The notes beneath the pieces were generated by a model. That model was not told where the DNA came from, ran no database searches, and worked only from the letters and a program-made list of their open reading frames with translations. The position numbers and the translations under genes are program-made. From positions 62,001 through 126,000 of the forward strand of contig NZ_BDCM01000015.1 in assembly GCF_001613505.1 (NCBI RefSeq): a stretch of 64,000 nt of DNA. The letters are read 5' to 3'. The stretch comes from Nocardia mikamii NBRC 108933. GTDB lineage: Bacteria; Actinomycetota; Actinomycetes; Mycobacteriales; Mycobacteriaceae. Shown here one piece after another: positions 31,487-40,814 of the stretch. Numbering within the stretch: position 1 is the stretch's first letter; each line of letters opens with the position of its first letter.

Positions 31487-32977
31487 ATGGCGATACGCGT
31501 GATCAGTGCGGCCACCCTCACCCGCGACCTGGGCCGCTGGCGGCACGACGAATCCGGCGCCGCTCGCCGCGGCGCGCGCCCGGCATATCTGGCGCTCGCG
31601 GAGAGTATTCGCCTGCTGATCCACGACGGCCGGGCCCCACTGGGTATCGCCCTGCCGAGCGAACGCGACCTGGCGACCGCACTGGGCGTCAGCCGCACCA
31701 CGGTCACGTCCGCGTACGCGCTGCTGCGCGAACACGGCTATCTGATCAGCCGGCAGGGCTCGCGCAGCACGGTGGCGCTGCCCTCCGACGTCGCACACGA
31801 CGGCACCAAACCGGCCCGCAGCATTCTGGCGGTGATGTCGCCGACGGCACAGCCCACCATCGACCTCACCTACGCCGCGATGTCGGCGCCGCCGCAGATG
31901 AGCGACGCGTATTCCGCCGCGCTGCAAGGACTTCCGATCTACCTCGGCACCCACGGCATGGATCCGGTGGGCGTGCTGCCGCTGCGGGAGATGCTCGCCC
32001 GCCGCTACACCGAACGCGGTCTGCCCACCGAACCGGATCAGATTCTGGTGACTCTCGGTGCGCAGCACGGTCTTCGGCTGTTGCTCAATGTGCTCACCGC
32101 CCCCGCCGAACGGGTCCTGATCGACCACCCGACCTACCCCAACGCGATCGAGGCGATCCGCGATGTCGGCGCCCGGCCGGTTCCCGTGCCGTTGCGCCCC
32201 GAACAACCGGAAGCAGCCTGGGACCTCGACGGAATCCGCAGTGCCGCACGGCAAACCGCCGCCAGTACCGCCTACCTGGTGCCGGACTTCAACAATCCGA
32301 CCGGCCTGCTGATGAGCGCCGACGCCCGCGCGGAACTGGCCGCGATCGCCCGCGAGACCCGCATGACGGTGATCGTCGACGAGTCGATGGTCGATCAGCA
32401 GCTCGACGGCGAAACACCCCCTCCGGCAGCAGCTTTCGCCCGCGGATCGGAGATCGTGACGATCGGATCGGCGTCCAAGTCGTTCTGGGGCGGCCTGCGC
32501 GTCGGCTGGATTCGGGCCAACCAGTCGCTCATCGCGAAACTTCTCGGCACCCGGTCCACGGTGGACCTCGGCACGCCGGTGATGGATCAGCTGGCCACCG
32601 GCTATCTGCTCGACCATGCCGGCGTGATCCTCGAACAACGCCGCGAACAACTACACAGCCGTCGCGCCGCCCTGCTCGAAGCCCTGTCCGAGGAACTGCC
32701 CGACTGGCAGGTGAGTCCCGGCCGCGGCGGTATGTCGATCTGGGTGCAACTACCGGCTCCCGTCTCCACCGCCCTCGCCGCCACCGCGCCCAATCACGGC
32801 GTACTGCTCGCCGCCGGGCCGCGCTTCGGAGTGCAGGGCGCGTTCGAACGTTTTCTGCGAATCCCGTTCACCCACACCGAATCCGATCTGCGGGTGGCGG
32901 TGAAGTCGATCGCGGCGACCTACGCGTCGCTGACCCCGCACGCCACCGAACCGCTGGCGCCGCTCACCTGCTACTGA
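31487..32977 (+). CDS. MocR/GntR-type regulator with aminotransferase domain
   Basis: A 496-residue fusion of an N-terminal GntR winged helix (about 30-105: LAESIRLLIHDGRAPLGIALPSERDLATALGVSRTTVTSAYALLREHGYL) with a class I aminotransferase-like domain (about 125-480: LVTLGAQHGLRLLL, DHPTYPNAIEAI, DFNNPTGLLMS, VDESMVDQQLD, and PLP lysine in IGSASKSFWGGLRVGW). MocR proteins sense PLP or amino compounds. ATG 31487 is chosen for the -10 hexamer. It converges on purA, 14 nt apart. The repeated GTCCAG/CTGGAC sites upstream may be its operators. Confidence 0.93.
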   Translation: MAIRVISAATLTRDLGRWRHDESGAARRGARPAYLALAESIRLLIHDGRAPLGIALPSERDLATALGVSRTTVTSAYALLREHGYLISRQGSRSTVALPSDVAHDGTKPARSILAVMSPTAQPTIDLTYAAMSAPPQMSDAYSAALQGLPIYLGTHGMDPVGVLPLREMLARRYTERGLPTEPDQILVTLGAQHGLRLLLNVLTAPAERVLIDHPTYPNAIEAIRDVGARPVPVPLRPEQPEAAWDLDGIRSAARQTAASTAYLVPDFNNPTGLLMSADARAELAAIARETRMTVIVDESMVDQQLDGETPPPAAAFARGSEIVTIGSASKSFWGGLRVGWIRANQSLIAKLLGTRSTVDLGTPVMDQLATGYLLDHAGVILEQRREQLHSRRAALLEALSEELPDWQVSPGRGGMSIWVQLPAPVSTALAATAPNHGVLLAAGPRFGVQGAFERFLRIPFTHTESDLRVAVKSIAATYASLTPHATEPLAPLTCY

Positions 32978-32991
32978 GCCCGGCGTCTTCG

Positions 32992-34281
32992 CTAGTTCAG
33001 GATGTCGTGACGGACGATCGTCTCGTCGCGGCCGGGCCCGACGCCGATGCAGGACACGCGGGCACCGGAAAGCTCTTCCAGCCGTTCGACGTACGCGCGC
33101 GCGTTGGCCGGCAGATCCTCGAAGTTGCGGGCCCCGGAGATGTCCTCCCACCAGCCCGGCATCTCCTCGTAGATGGGCTTGGCGTGGTGGAATTCGGTCT
33201 GGGTGGTGGGCATCTGCTCCACCCGCTCGCCGTCGATCTCGTAGGCCACGCAGATCGGCACCCGGTCCAGGCTCGACAGCACATCCAGTTTGGTGAGGAA
33301 GTAGTCGGTGATGCCGTTGACCCGGGTGGCGTAGCGCGCGATCACCGCGTCGAACCAGCCGGTGCGGCGGGCGCGGCCGGTGGTCACGCCGACCTCGCCG
33401 CCGGTCTTGGCGAGATATTCGCCGGACTGGTCGAACAGTTCGGTCGGGAACGGGCCGGAGCCGACGCGCGTGGTGTAGGCCTTCAGGATGCCGAGCACCG
33501 TGGTGATCTTGTTGGGGCCCACGCCCGCGCCCACCGCGGCGCCGCCGGAGGTGGGATTCGACGACGTCACATAGGGATAGGTGCCGTGGTCGACGTCGAG
33601 CAGGGTGCCCTGCGACCCCTCCAGCAGAACGGTCTCGCCGTTCTCCAGGGCCTGGTTGAGCAGCAGCCGGGTGTCGCTGATGCGGTGTTTGAAGCCCTCG
33701 GCCTGATTCAGCACCTCGTCGACCACCTGCTGCGGGTCGAGTGCGCGCCGGTTGTAGATCTTCACCAGCACCTGGTTCTTGAATTCCAGTGCGGCTTCGA
33801 CCTTCTGAGTGAGGATCTTCTCGTCCAGCACATCGGCGACGCGCACGCCCACGCGGGCCACCTTGTCCTGATAGCAGGGGCCGATGCCGCGTCCGGTGGT
33901 GCCGATCTTCTTGTTGCCGAGGAAGCGTTCGGTGACCTTATCGATGGCCACGTGGTACGGCATGATCAGGTGCGCGTCCGCCGACAGCAGCAGCCGGGTG
34001 GTATCCACCGAGCGCTGTTCCAGTCCGGCGAGTTCGTCGAGCAGCACACCCGGATCGATGACGACACCGTTGCCGATGACATTGGTGACGCCCGGCGTCA
34101 GGATGCCGGACGGGATGAGGTGCAGCGCGAAATTGTCGCCGTTCGGCAGGACCACGGTGTGACCTGCGTTGTTGCCACCCTGGTAGCGGACCACCCACTG
34201 GACGCGGCCACCGAGCAGATCGGTAGCTTTGCCCTTACCCTCGTCGCCCCACTGGGCGCCGATCAGCACGATTGCCGGCAT
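32992..34281 (-). CDS. purA: Adenylosuccinate synthetase
   Basis: PurA joins IMP and aspartate using GTP, the first step of AMP synthesis. It has 429 residues. The N terminus MPAIVLIGAQWGDEGKGKATDLLGG is the GTP P-loop, followed by RYQGGNNAGHTVV, GNGVVIDPG, TTGRGIGPCYQDK, LLEGSQGTLLDVDHGTYPYVTSS, VGVTTGRARRTGWFD and NGITDYFLTKLDVLS. GGAG lies just before ATG 34281. It is divergent from the Rv0358-like gene, with a 299-nt gap. Confidence 0.97.
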   Translation of the reverse strand: MPAIVLIGAQWGDEGKGKATDLLGGRVQWVVRYQGGNNAGHTVVLPNGDNFALHLIPSGILTPGVTNVIGNGVVIDPGVLLDELAGLEQRSVDTTRLLLSADAHLIMPYHVAIDKVTERFLGNKKIGTTGRGIGPCYQDKVARVGVRVADVLDEKILTQKVEAALEFKNQVLVKIYNRRALDPQQVVDEVLNQAEGFKHRISDTRLLLNQALENGETVLLEGSQGTLLDVDHGTYPYVTSSNPTSGGAAVGAGVGPNKITTVLGILKAYTTRVGSGPFPTELFDQSGEYLAKTGGEVGVTTGRARRTGWFDAVIARYATRVNGITDYFLTKLDVLSSLDRVPICVAYEIDGERVEQMPTTQTEFHHAKPIYEEMPGWWEDISGARNFEDLPANARAYVERLEELSGARVSCIGVGPGRDETIVRHDILN

Positions 34282-34489
34282 GGGAGTCTCCTACGGTTTC
34301 GACACGCAGCATCGGCGACGCTGCAGCTACCTGCCGTTGCAGAGCCCGATGACGGCGCTCCCGAGGCCCGTCGCTCGCGCCAAGTGGCGGTGGCCGGAGG
34401 GACAGTCTAGTGGACACAATTCGTGCCGTAACCAGCCACCTCCTCCCCCGCGTGGCGCAGCGGAGAGCGCGCCGACCGCCCGAGCCGAT

Positions 34490-34519
34490 TACAGTGGCCT
34501 GCGGAGGCGTCCCCGCAGG
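34490..34519 (+). promoter_or_regulatory. Promoter -10 and leader hairpin of the Rv0358-like gene
   Basis: TACAGT (34490-34495) fits TANNNT; the predicted start is near 34502. Just there a stem CCTGCGG/CCGCAGG (34498-34504 and 34513-34519) forms, and about 60 nt of GC-rich leader follows before GAGGAGGG. I do not recognise a riboswitch class in it. Confidence 0.35.
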
Positions 34520-34580
34520 GGTGCGCCCGGTAGGCAGCGAGGGCGATGGCGTTGGCAGGTCCGAGGAGGGTGTTCGGCAG

Positions 34581-35240
34581 TTGAGTACTCATGTTCTCCG
34601 CTGCAACGGCGCTCCCGTGCCCATCGCGCTCGCGGCGCTGCCCACTACCCAGACCACGGCGATCCCCGAAACCGCCGAACTGGACGAACTGCTTCCGGTG
34701 CTGGCCGCCGACAACCAGCCACGACTGATCGTGCTGGGTGAGGACGCCGGTCTGGCCGCGGTGCTCACCCATCTGCTGCGCACCGAACGGCTGGCCGTCG
34801 AGATCGGCTACGTGCCGGTCGATCGCACCTACGGTTCTCGCGCCTATCAGACCGGGACGGGCTCGCACGCCGCCAAACGCGCGCTGGAAGGCCGGGCCGA
34901 GCCGACCCCCCTGATCCGTGACGAGACCGGTACCGTCCTGGTCGGCCGGGCCACGATCACCGGCCGCGACGGCGGCAAACTCGAGGGCGAGGCCTACGTC
35001 GACGAAGTCCGGTTGTTCACCGGAAAGGTTGCGGCACTGCATGTTTCGCCGACACTCGAGATGCCGGGCGTGCGCGCGACGGTGCAACGCGGCTGGGGTA
35101 AGAAGCGCTGGGTCGCCGGGCGGGCCGTACAGCTGGGTTCGCCGGGCGCCGCGGTGACCCGCGACGGCATCGCCGCCGATCGCACCGTGCCGCGGTCGAG
35201 TTTCTACCGTCATCACGAGCCCTGGCTGCTGGTGCGATGA
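34581..35240 (+). CDS. Conserved actinobacterial protein of unknown function (Rv0358-like)
   Basis: A 219-residue soluble protein without a recognised catalytic motif. The middle RLIVLGEDAGLAAVLTHLLRTERLAVEIGYVPVDRTYGSRAY resembles a Rossmann-like start of the diacylglycerol kinase-type N domain, but this is weak. The end TVPRSSFYRHHEPWLLVR is characteristic of the group. The start is TTG 34581 because GAGGAGGG stands 10 nt before it and no ATG or GTG in frame fits. As in mycobacteria, it is between purA and the M50 protease gene. Confidence 0.78.
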   Translation: MSTHVLRCNGAPVPIALAALPTTQTTAIPETAELDELLPVLAADNQPRLIVLGEDAGLAAVLTHLLRTERLAVEIGYVPVDRTYGSRAYQTGTGSHAAKRALEGRAEPTPLIRDETGTVLVGRATITGRDGGKLEGEAYVDEVRLFTGKVAALHVSPTLEMPGVRATVQRGWGKKRWVAGRAVQLGSPGAAVTRDGIAADRTVPRSSFYRHHEPWLLVR

Positions 35241-35300
35241 GCTACTCCTTCCCGGCTCGGCGAGTAGCGCGGTACGGACGACGGCCCCGGAGGCGGCAGC

Positions 35301-36083
35301 TTGCGTAACCACGTAGGGACCCGGGAGTACCGCCGGGGGATCAGCCCGAGTCCGATCTTCTTGCTGATCGTCGTGATCACCGCCCTGGGCGGGGCGCTGG
35401 CCTGGGATGCCGATCCGCTGTCCACCCGGGCCAAGGCGGGAGTGTTCGTCTTGGTGGTGGCGGGCTGGATTCTCAGCGTGTGCCTGCACGAATTCGGCCA
35501 CGCGTACACGGCGTACCGAGCCGGGGACCGCGAAGTGCAGATGCGCGGATACCTGACGCTGAATCCGGTGAAGTACAGCCATCCGCTGCTGTCGATCGCA
35601 CTGCCGATCTTCTTCATCGCGCTGGGCGGGTTCGCGCTGCCCGGTGGCGCGGTCTATCTGAATACGCAGAACTTCTCGGCACGCATCCAGCGTGCGATCA
35701 GCGCCGCGGGTCCGGCGGTCAACGCGTTGTGCGCGGTGGTGCTGCTGGTCATCGTCCGATTCGCCGGCTCCACCCACGACCATGCCGCCTTCTGGTTCGG
35801 CCTGAGTTTCCTGGCGTTTCTGCAGATCACCGCGACGATTCTGAATCTGCTGCCGATTCCGGGCACCGACGGCTACGCGATCATCGAGCCGTCGCTGAGT
35901 TATCAGACCCGGCGTTCGCTGGATCAGGTGAAGCCGTTCGGGCTGCTGCTGTTGCTCGCGATCCTGTGGGTCCCCGAACTCAATCGGGTGTTCTTCGACG
36001 CCGTCTACTGGGTGTTCGAGCTGTCGGGCGTGCCGTCGGACTGGGCGGCCGTCGGTAGTTATCTGACCCGCTTCTGGACCTGA
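35301..36083 (+). CDS. Site-2 protease (M50 family) membrane peptidase
   Basis: A 260-residue intramembrane metalloprotease. The zinc motif HEFGH (in CLHEFGHAYTAY) is within the second hydrophobic stretch; the third zinc ligand is the Asp in LPIPGTDGYAI. Six hydrophobic stretches are visible. The family cleaves membrane-bound regulators such as anti-sigma factors. The start is TTG 35301, with GGAGG 7 nt before. It follows the Rv0358-like gene by 60 nt; a weak hairpin, CCCGC/GCGGG (36084-36101), follows the stop. Confidence 0.9.
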   Translation: MRNHVGTREYRRGISPSPIFLLIVVITALGGALAWDADPLSTRAKAGVFVLVVAGWILSVCLHEFGHAYTAYRAGDREVQMRGYLTLNPVKYSHPLLSIALPIFFIALGGFALPGGAVYLNTQNFSARIQRAISAAGPAVNALCAVVLLVIVRFAGSTHDHAAFWFGLSFLAFLQITATILNLLPIPGTDGYAIIEPSLSYQTRRSLDQVKPFGLLLLLAILWVPELNRVFFDAVYWVFELSGVPSDWAAVGSYLTRFWT

Positions 36084-36389
36084 CCCGCGAATTTCGGCGG
36101 GCGCGCCCGATTCCGGTTCGATTCGCCGGCGAACGGGAACCGGGCGGCCCTCTTCGCGACGGAGCGCCCGCCCCCTACGCGGTCGGCCGCACACCAATCG
36201 GCCGCACGTCGCATCCGTCGCGAAGTTTTCCGACCGCGCCACCCCTCGTCGACGCGGTCGAGACAAACGTACGATCCGCGCTCACCCGCGACACGAGTAG
36301 TCGACTACCCGATTCGATCGCGGTGGCCGTGCGCGGCCGGACCCGGCGACCTCGCGGACCGCTCGGCGACTACTGGTACCGCCATGTCG
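36084..36389. other. 306-nt gene-free region between convergent genes
   Basis: Between the ends of the M50 protease gene and the FUSC gene. It holds a weak hairpin right after the protease stop and a perfect 12-bp palindrome, GTAGTCGACTAC (36297-36308). I see no convincing reading frame, RNA gene or promoter. Confidence 0.6.
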
Positions 36390-37484
36390 TCAATCCTCCG
36401 GCGCCACATAGGGGTTCTGCACGGTCGGCGGTAGCAGCGCGAGCGCTGACAGGCGTTTGATCCCGCAGACCTGCATCAGATCGACCACGATGGAACGCAA
36501 TTGGGCGAAAACCACGAGCGAGGACAGGCCGGCGCCTTCGACCAGATCCTTGGTCGCGCCCTTCGCCACGCGCCGCAGGACCCGCGTGGCCTCGGCGGCA
36601 TCGGGCTGTTCGCCGGGTTCGGCAACCATGTAGCGGCGCACCACTTCGACCGCCTGCCCCAGTTCTTCGACCTCGGCGATCATTCGGGGATCGAGGATTT
36701 CGTCGTCGCGCACCAGGGTCAGGGCGCGGCGCAACAACACTCGGGTATTGCGCACGGCATTGTCGAGCGGGTCGACCGCCGCGCGGATCGCTTCGAGCCG
36801 AGGCCGGGAATTCCAGTACAGCGGCGAGATCCGGCTGACCTCGCGCCCGCCCTCGACCGCATTGCGCAGGCCGTCGATCTGCGGTTGCGTACCGCGCACG
36901 GAATGCAGCGCGGCACGGACCTTCTCCGCATTCTGCTCGTGGAGGCCGTCGGCGCATTCGGTCAGCGCCGCACCCAGGACGGTCAGGATATCGGCGGCCT
37001 GCTGCCGGGCCCGGCGCACGGGGTGCAGCGGAATCGCGGCCACCACCACGACGCCGACGAACCCACCGACCAGCGCGTCGACCATGCGGTTGAGACCTCC
37101 GCCGGTATGCGGCGGCATCAACGTGGCGACCAGCACCGCCGAACTGGCGGCCTGCATCGGGATGACCGCACCTCGGTCGAGAAATACCGCGGTCGCCATC
37201 GCCACCCCGACGACGAGCGCGATCTGCCACGCACCGGTTCCGACCTGTCCGATGAAGAAGTCGCCGATCCCGATCCCGACGGCCACACCGCCGACGAGTT
37301 CCACGGATCGGCGCAGTCGCGCACCGAACGACACGCCGATCGAGATGACCGCGGCCATCGGCGCGAAGAACGGTTGTGGATGTCCCACCAACCGGTGGGC
37401 GACGAACCAGGACAGGGCCGCGCCCACGGCGCACTGAAAGATCGGAAGCGCGGATCGGCGCAGGCGTACCCATCCATTGCGCAT
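36390..37484 (-). CDS. FUSC/aromatic acid exporter family membrane protein
   Basis: A 364-residue membrane protein. The first about 150 residues contain four to five hydrophobic spans (QCAVGAALSWFVAHRLVG, FFAPMAAVISIGVSFGARLRRSVELVGGVAVGIGIGDFFIG, IALVVGVAMATAVFL, MVDALVGGFVGVVVVAAIPLH), the FUSC/ArAE pattern. A long helical cytosolic part (about 180-364) follows. The family exports aromatic acids. ATG 37484 is preferred; the frame stays open to 37595 inside the neighbouring gene, without a good start. It lies just after the DUF3151 gene. Confidence 0.82.
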   Translation of the reverse strand: MRNGWVRLRRSALPIFQCAVGAALSWFVAHRLVGHPQPFFAPMAAVISIGVSFGARLRRSVELVGGVAVGIGIGDFFIGQVGTGAWQIALVVGVAMATAVFLDRGAVIPMQAASSAVLVATLMPPHTGGGLNRMVDALVGGFVGVVVVAAIPLHPVRRARQQAADILTVLGAALTECADGLHEQNAEKVRAALHSVRGTQPQIDGLRNAVEGGREVSRISPLYWNSRPRLEAIRAAVDPLDNAVRNTRVLLRRALTLVRDDEILDPRMIAEVEELGQAVEVVRRYMVAEPGEQPDAAEATRVLRRVAKGATKDLVEGAGLSSLVVFAQLRSIVVDLMQVCGIKRLSALALLPPTVQNPYVAPED

Positions 37485-37555
37485 GCGCTGTTTACCGCTG
37501 TCGCGAACCGCATCGACGGTGATGGCGGTCGCGAACCGTTCCGTGCCGGCCAGTC

Positions 37556-38014
37556 TCAGTCCAGACCGAGTTCGGCGGCGGCGCGGGGATCGCAATCCTC
37601 GAGCAGGTCCAGGCAGCGGGCGTATTCGTCGCTCTCACCGATGGCCTGGGCGGCCCGGGCGAGCGCGCCGACCGCACGGAGGAAGCCCTGGTTGGGTTCG
37701 TGGCTCCACGGCACCGGGCCGAAGCCCTTCCAGCCGTTGCGGCGCAGCAGGTCCAGGCCACGGTGGTAGCCCGTGCGGGCGAAGGCGTAGGCCGCCACCA
37801 CATCGAGGGTCACCTCCGCCCGGCCCTCGGGCGCGCCCACGACGCCGGCGCGGTCGAGCGCATCCTCGGCCAGTTGCGCCCAGGCCACGGAGGCCGTCGG
37901 ATGCGCGGCGGCGACCTGGACCGGGTCCTGATTGTCCAGCAGGGCCTGTTCGGCTTCCGTGTTTTCGGGAAGCAATACCGGCTGCGGTCCGAGCAGATCA
38001 CCGAAGGAGGTCAT
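37556..38014 (-). CDS. DUF3151 protein (Rv0360c-like)
   Basis: A 152-residue soluble protein of the actinobacterial DUF3151 family; its function is unknown. It opens MTSFGDLLGPQPVLLPENTEAEQALLDN and has the conserved block AYAFARTGYHRGLDLLRRNGWKGFGPVPWSHEPNQGFLR and the ending YARCLDLLEDCDP. The start is ATG 38014; an in-frame ATG at 38023 would add MKP. It is divergent from the large Gly/Pro-rich gene, as in mycobacteria. Confidence 0.88.
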   Translation of the reverse strand: MTSFGDLLGPQPVLLPENTEAEQALLDNQDPVQVAAAHPTASVAWAQLAEDALDRAGVVGAPEGRAEVTLDVVAAYAFARTGYHRGLDLLRRNGWKGFGPVPWSHEPNQGFLRAVGALARAAQAIGESDEYARCLDLLEDCDPRAAAELGLD

Positions 38015-38199
38015 GGGCTTCATTGTGCACCGCCACCGCATCGGCTCGCCGGGCAGCGGGTGCGCCGGGCCCCGGTCGCGATGGCGAGGCCTTATATGGT
38101 TGCGCGTCTGCCGCCTCCTACGCGCCCCGACCCCATTAGGCTGGCCGTCTGAGACCGACAGTCGACGACCGACAGCCGATAGTGAGCAAGGGGTAGCGC

Positions 38200-40746
38200 G
38201 TGTCCGACCCGAACGACGACCAGAAGCCGCACCAGGGCGCCTCCGGCGACCGCCCGCGTCAGGCTGCATCCGGTGCGGGTCCGGACGGACCGGCGAAACC
38301 CGGCGCCCAGGGCGAGCCCGCTCCCGGCCGCGAACCGGACACCGGCGCCCCGGACCGTACCCAGCGCATCTCCCGGGATCAACTGCCCGGCGCCGCCCCC
38401 ACCGCGCCCATGCCGTCGCCGTCGGCGCAAACCCAGGTCATTCGCGCGCCGGGTGCGAAAATCGCTTCGGGACAGGCGAATTCCGGGGCCGGCGACAAGT
38501 CCGGCGCGGGCGCGCCCGGCGCGGAGTCCGGCGGTTCCGGTACAGCCGGTTCCGGCAAGCCGGCCGCCGGTGCGCCCGGCTCGACGGCGAGCGACGGCGG
38601 CGAACCCGCCGAGCCGGCCCGTGCCGAGAAGGGCGCCGCCGGAAAGGCGGGCACCGCGCCGAGCGGTGCGGCGGCGGGCGAAGCGGAGACGGTCGCCATC
38701 CCCAGGCGCGCGGAATCCGGCGAGCAGACCGAGGAACCCGGCAAGGCTCCCACCTCCGAGGACTCCGGCAAGTCCGACGCCGCGACCGGCACTGCCGGAT
38801 CCGCCGCCACGAACGGCCCGGCGACGACAAACGGCCCGGCCGCCGCACCCGATACCGAGCGCACCGCGAAGGGCGCGAAGGCCGCGGGTGCCGTGAAGGC
38901 CGGCGGCGCCGGAAGTGCCGCAGCCGGCCGGGACGCCGCGCCGAGCTCGAAGGCGCCGACCGCTGCCGAGAACGGGAACGGCGACGGTATCGACGAGTCG
39001 AAAACCGTTGCACTGCCCAAGGTTTCGTCCAGCAAGGGCGGCCAGAAGACCGCGAAGTCCAGCCCCGCGCAGCAGTCCGGCGGGACGAACAGCGATCGGG
39101 GAACCTCCGCATCGGACCCGAAAGCCGAAGCACCACAGGACGTTCCCGCGATTTCGAACCCGTCCGACGATGCCACGACGATCCTGCCCATTCAGAAGCC
39201 CGACCCGGCGGCCACCGAGAAGCTTCGCGCCACGCGGCCGGGAGCCGGGCAGGGCGGACCGAAGCGCCCTGGGGCACAGGGCGGTCCGGGCAGTGAGCAG
39301 AGCCAGGGCGCGCCCGGCGCCCCGGGATCGCGAGGGCCCGCTGCCGGCGGCCCGGGACCGAAGGGCCGCATCGGTGGCCCGGCCGCCGGTGCCGCGGGGC
39401 TCGGCGCAGCCGCTGCCGCCGCCGGTACCCAGCGCGGCCCCGCAGGCGGCGCACCCGGACAGGGGCGGACGAGCGGCGGGCCGGAGCAAGGCCCGGCGGG
39501 CGGGCCCGGTCAGGGCCGGCAGAGTGCCGCAGGCGGACCGGGACAGCAGGGCCCGGCCGGCGGCCCCGGTGGGCCGGGGCAAGGCTCGGGCGGGCCGGGA
39601 CAGCGAGTCGGAGCCGGTCCGAACGGACCGGCTCAGCAGGGGCCCGCCGGTGGCCCCGGTACCCAGGGCCGCGGACAGGGGCCCCAGCGTCCCGGCGGAC
39701 CGAACCCGCAGGGGCCGGGCACACAGGGCCCGGCCGCGCAGGGCCCGGGCGCAAAGGGTCCAGGCGTGCAGGGCCCGGGTGCACAGGGTCCGAACGCACA
39801 GGGTCCGAAGGGCCCAGGCGCACAGGGCCCGAACGCACAAGGCTCGAACGCACAGGGGCCGAAGGGCCCAGGTGGACAGGGCCCGAAGGGGCCCGGCGCC
39901 CAAGGCCCGGGCGCGCACGGACCGCAGGGGCAGGGTTCACCCGGGCCGCAGGGCCCCGGTGGGCATGGCGCCGGGGCACCCGGACAACGTCCGGGTGGGC
40001 CGGGGCTGCCGGGAGCATCCGCAGCGCTCGGCGCGCAGGGTCTGAAAGGTCCTGCGGCACAAGGTGAGCAAACCCCGCGCCCCGGCGGCGCGCCGTCACC
40101 TGCCGATACCAAGATGACCGCACCGGCACTGTCCGCACAGCCGAACGGGCCGGGCGCACCGGGTGGGCCGAACCAGCCGGGCGGACCGGGACAATCGGGT
40201 ACGCCGAACCAGCCGGGTGGATCGCAACCGGTCCCACCGCGTCCGATGGCACAACCGCAGCGGGTCCCGGCGGCGGAACCGGATGCGGCGCCGGGACAGC
40301 CCGCGCGCAGCAAGCGCTGGCTGTTGCTCGCCGGCGGTGCGGTCGTGGTGGTGATCGTCGCGATCGTGGCGGTGGTCGCACTGGCCACCGGCGGTTCCGA
40401 CAATTCACCGGAGGCACAGGTCAAGGGCGCGGTCAACAGCTACACCAACGCCCTGGCGTCCGGGAACCTGAGCCAGCTGCAGTCCGCGACATGCGGCAAA
40501 CTGCACGACTTCTACCAGAACATCGCGCCCGATCAGTACGCCGGCGTGCACAAGCTGGCGGTGGATCAGAAGAAGATCCCGAAGGTCGCGGGCGTGGACG
40601 GCGTCCAGATCACCGGGGACAAGGCCGTCGCTCAGGTCGACATCTACACCGATGCCGATCCGAGCCGCTCGACCGCCCGTACCTTCGATCTGCAGCAGAC
40701 CGACGGCGGCTGGAAGGTGTGCGATCCCGCCGGCGCCGCGCAATAG
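38200..40746 (+). CDS. Very large Gly/Pro/Ala/Gln-rich membrane protein (Rv0361-like)
   Basis: An 848-residue protein in three parts. Residues 1-345 are Ala/Gly/Pro-rich with charged patches. Residues about 345-690 are almost pure Gly/Pro/Gln/Ala, with many AQGP, GPKGPG and GGPG steps, loosely collagen-like but not regular GXX. One membrane span (about 705-730, LLLAGGAVVVVIVAIVAVVAL) leads to a C-terminal outside domain of about 110 residues, of the DUF4878-like or Rv0361 type, with a Cys pair (TCGKL, KVCDP). The mycobacterial counterpart has about 275 residues, so the cytosolic tail is hugely expanded. GTG 38200 has AAGGGG upstream. The antisense strand is also open because of composition and is not a gene. 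Confidence 0.85.
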   Translation: MSDPNDDQKPHQGASGDRPRQAASGAGPDGPAKPGAQGEPAPGREPDTGAPDRTQRISRDQLPGAAPTAPMPSPSAQTQVIRAPGAKIASGQANSGAGDKSGAGAPGAESGGSGTAGSGKPAAGAPGSTASDGGEPAEPARAEKGAAGKAGTAPSGAAAGEAETVAIPRRAESGEQTEEPGKAPTSEDSGKSDAATGTAGSAATNGPATTNGPAAAPDTERTAKGAKAAGAVKAGGAGSAAAGRDAAPSSKAPTAAENGNGDGIDESKTVALPKVSSSKGGQKTAKSSPAQQSGGTNSDRGTSASDPKAEAPQDVPAISNPSDDATTILPIQKPDPAATEKLRATRPGAGQGGPKRPGAQGGPGSEQSQGAPGAPGSRGPAAGGPGPKGRIGGPAAGAAGLGAAAAAAGTQRGPAGGAPGQGRTSGGPEQGPAGGPGQGRQSAAGGPGQQGPAGGPGGPGQGSGGPGQRVGAGPNGPAQQGPAGGPGTQGRGQGPQRPGGPNPQGPGTQGPAAQGPGAKGPGVQGPGAQGPNAQGPKGPGAQGPNAQGSNAQGPKGPGGQGPKGPGAQGPGAHGPQGQGSPGPQGPGGHGAGAPGQRPGGPGLPGASAALGAQGLKGPAAQGEQTPRPGGAPSPADTKMTAPALSAQPNGPGAPGGPNQPGGPGQSGTPNQPGGSQPVPPRPMAQPQRVPAAEPDAAPGQPARSKRWLLLAGGAVVVVIVAIVAVVALATGGSDNSPEAQVKGAVNSYTNALASGNLSQLQSATCGKLHDFYQNIAPDQYAGVHKLAVDQKKIPKVAGVDGVQITGDKAVAQVDIYTDADPSRSTARTFDLQQTDGGWKVCDPAGAAQ

Positions 40747-40761
40747 CCGCGCCGGAGTCGA

Positions 40762-40814
40762 TGACGTGCGTCACCTCGGCGTCACATCGCGCCGGTGGCC
40801 GGCGATGCACGTCA
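40762..40814. repeat. Inverted repeat downstream of the Rv0361-like gene
   Basis: TGACGTGC (40762-40769) and GCACGTCA (40807-40814) enclose a GCCGGTGGCCGGC stretch. It may be a terminator of the preceding gene or a regulatory site of the next one. Confidence 0.35.

Noticed and set aside
34450..34475. A stretch like the 5' part of a tRNA (TGGCGCAGCGG...GCGC)
   Set aside because: No TTC-arm, acceptor pairing or anticodon stem follows; the similarity is limited to about 12 nt.
36297..36308. 12-bp palindrome GTAGTCGACTAC as an operator
   Set aside because: It lies between convergent gene ends, far from any start, so a promoter role is unlikely.
38092..39918. A 608-codon open frame antisense to the Rv0361-like gene
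   Set aside because: It mirrors the Gly/Pro repeat composition of the sense gene and has no domain, ribosome site or sensible start.
40762..40814. Inverted repeat as a cAMP receptor-like site (TGACGTGC...GCACGTCA)
   Set aside because: Spacing of 37 nt between arms is too large for a CRP-type dimer site; kept only as an unspecified repeat.
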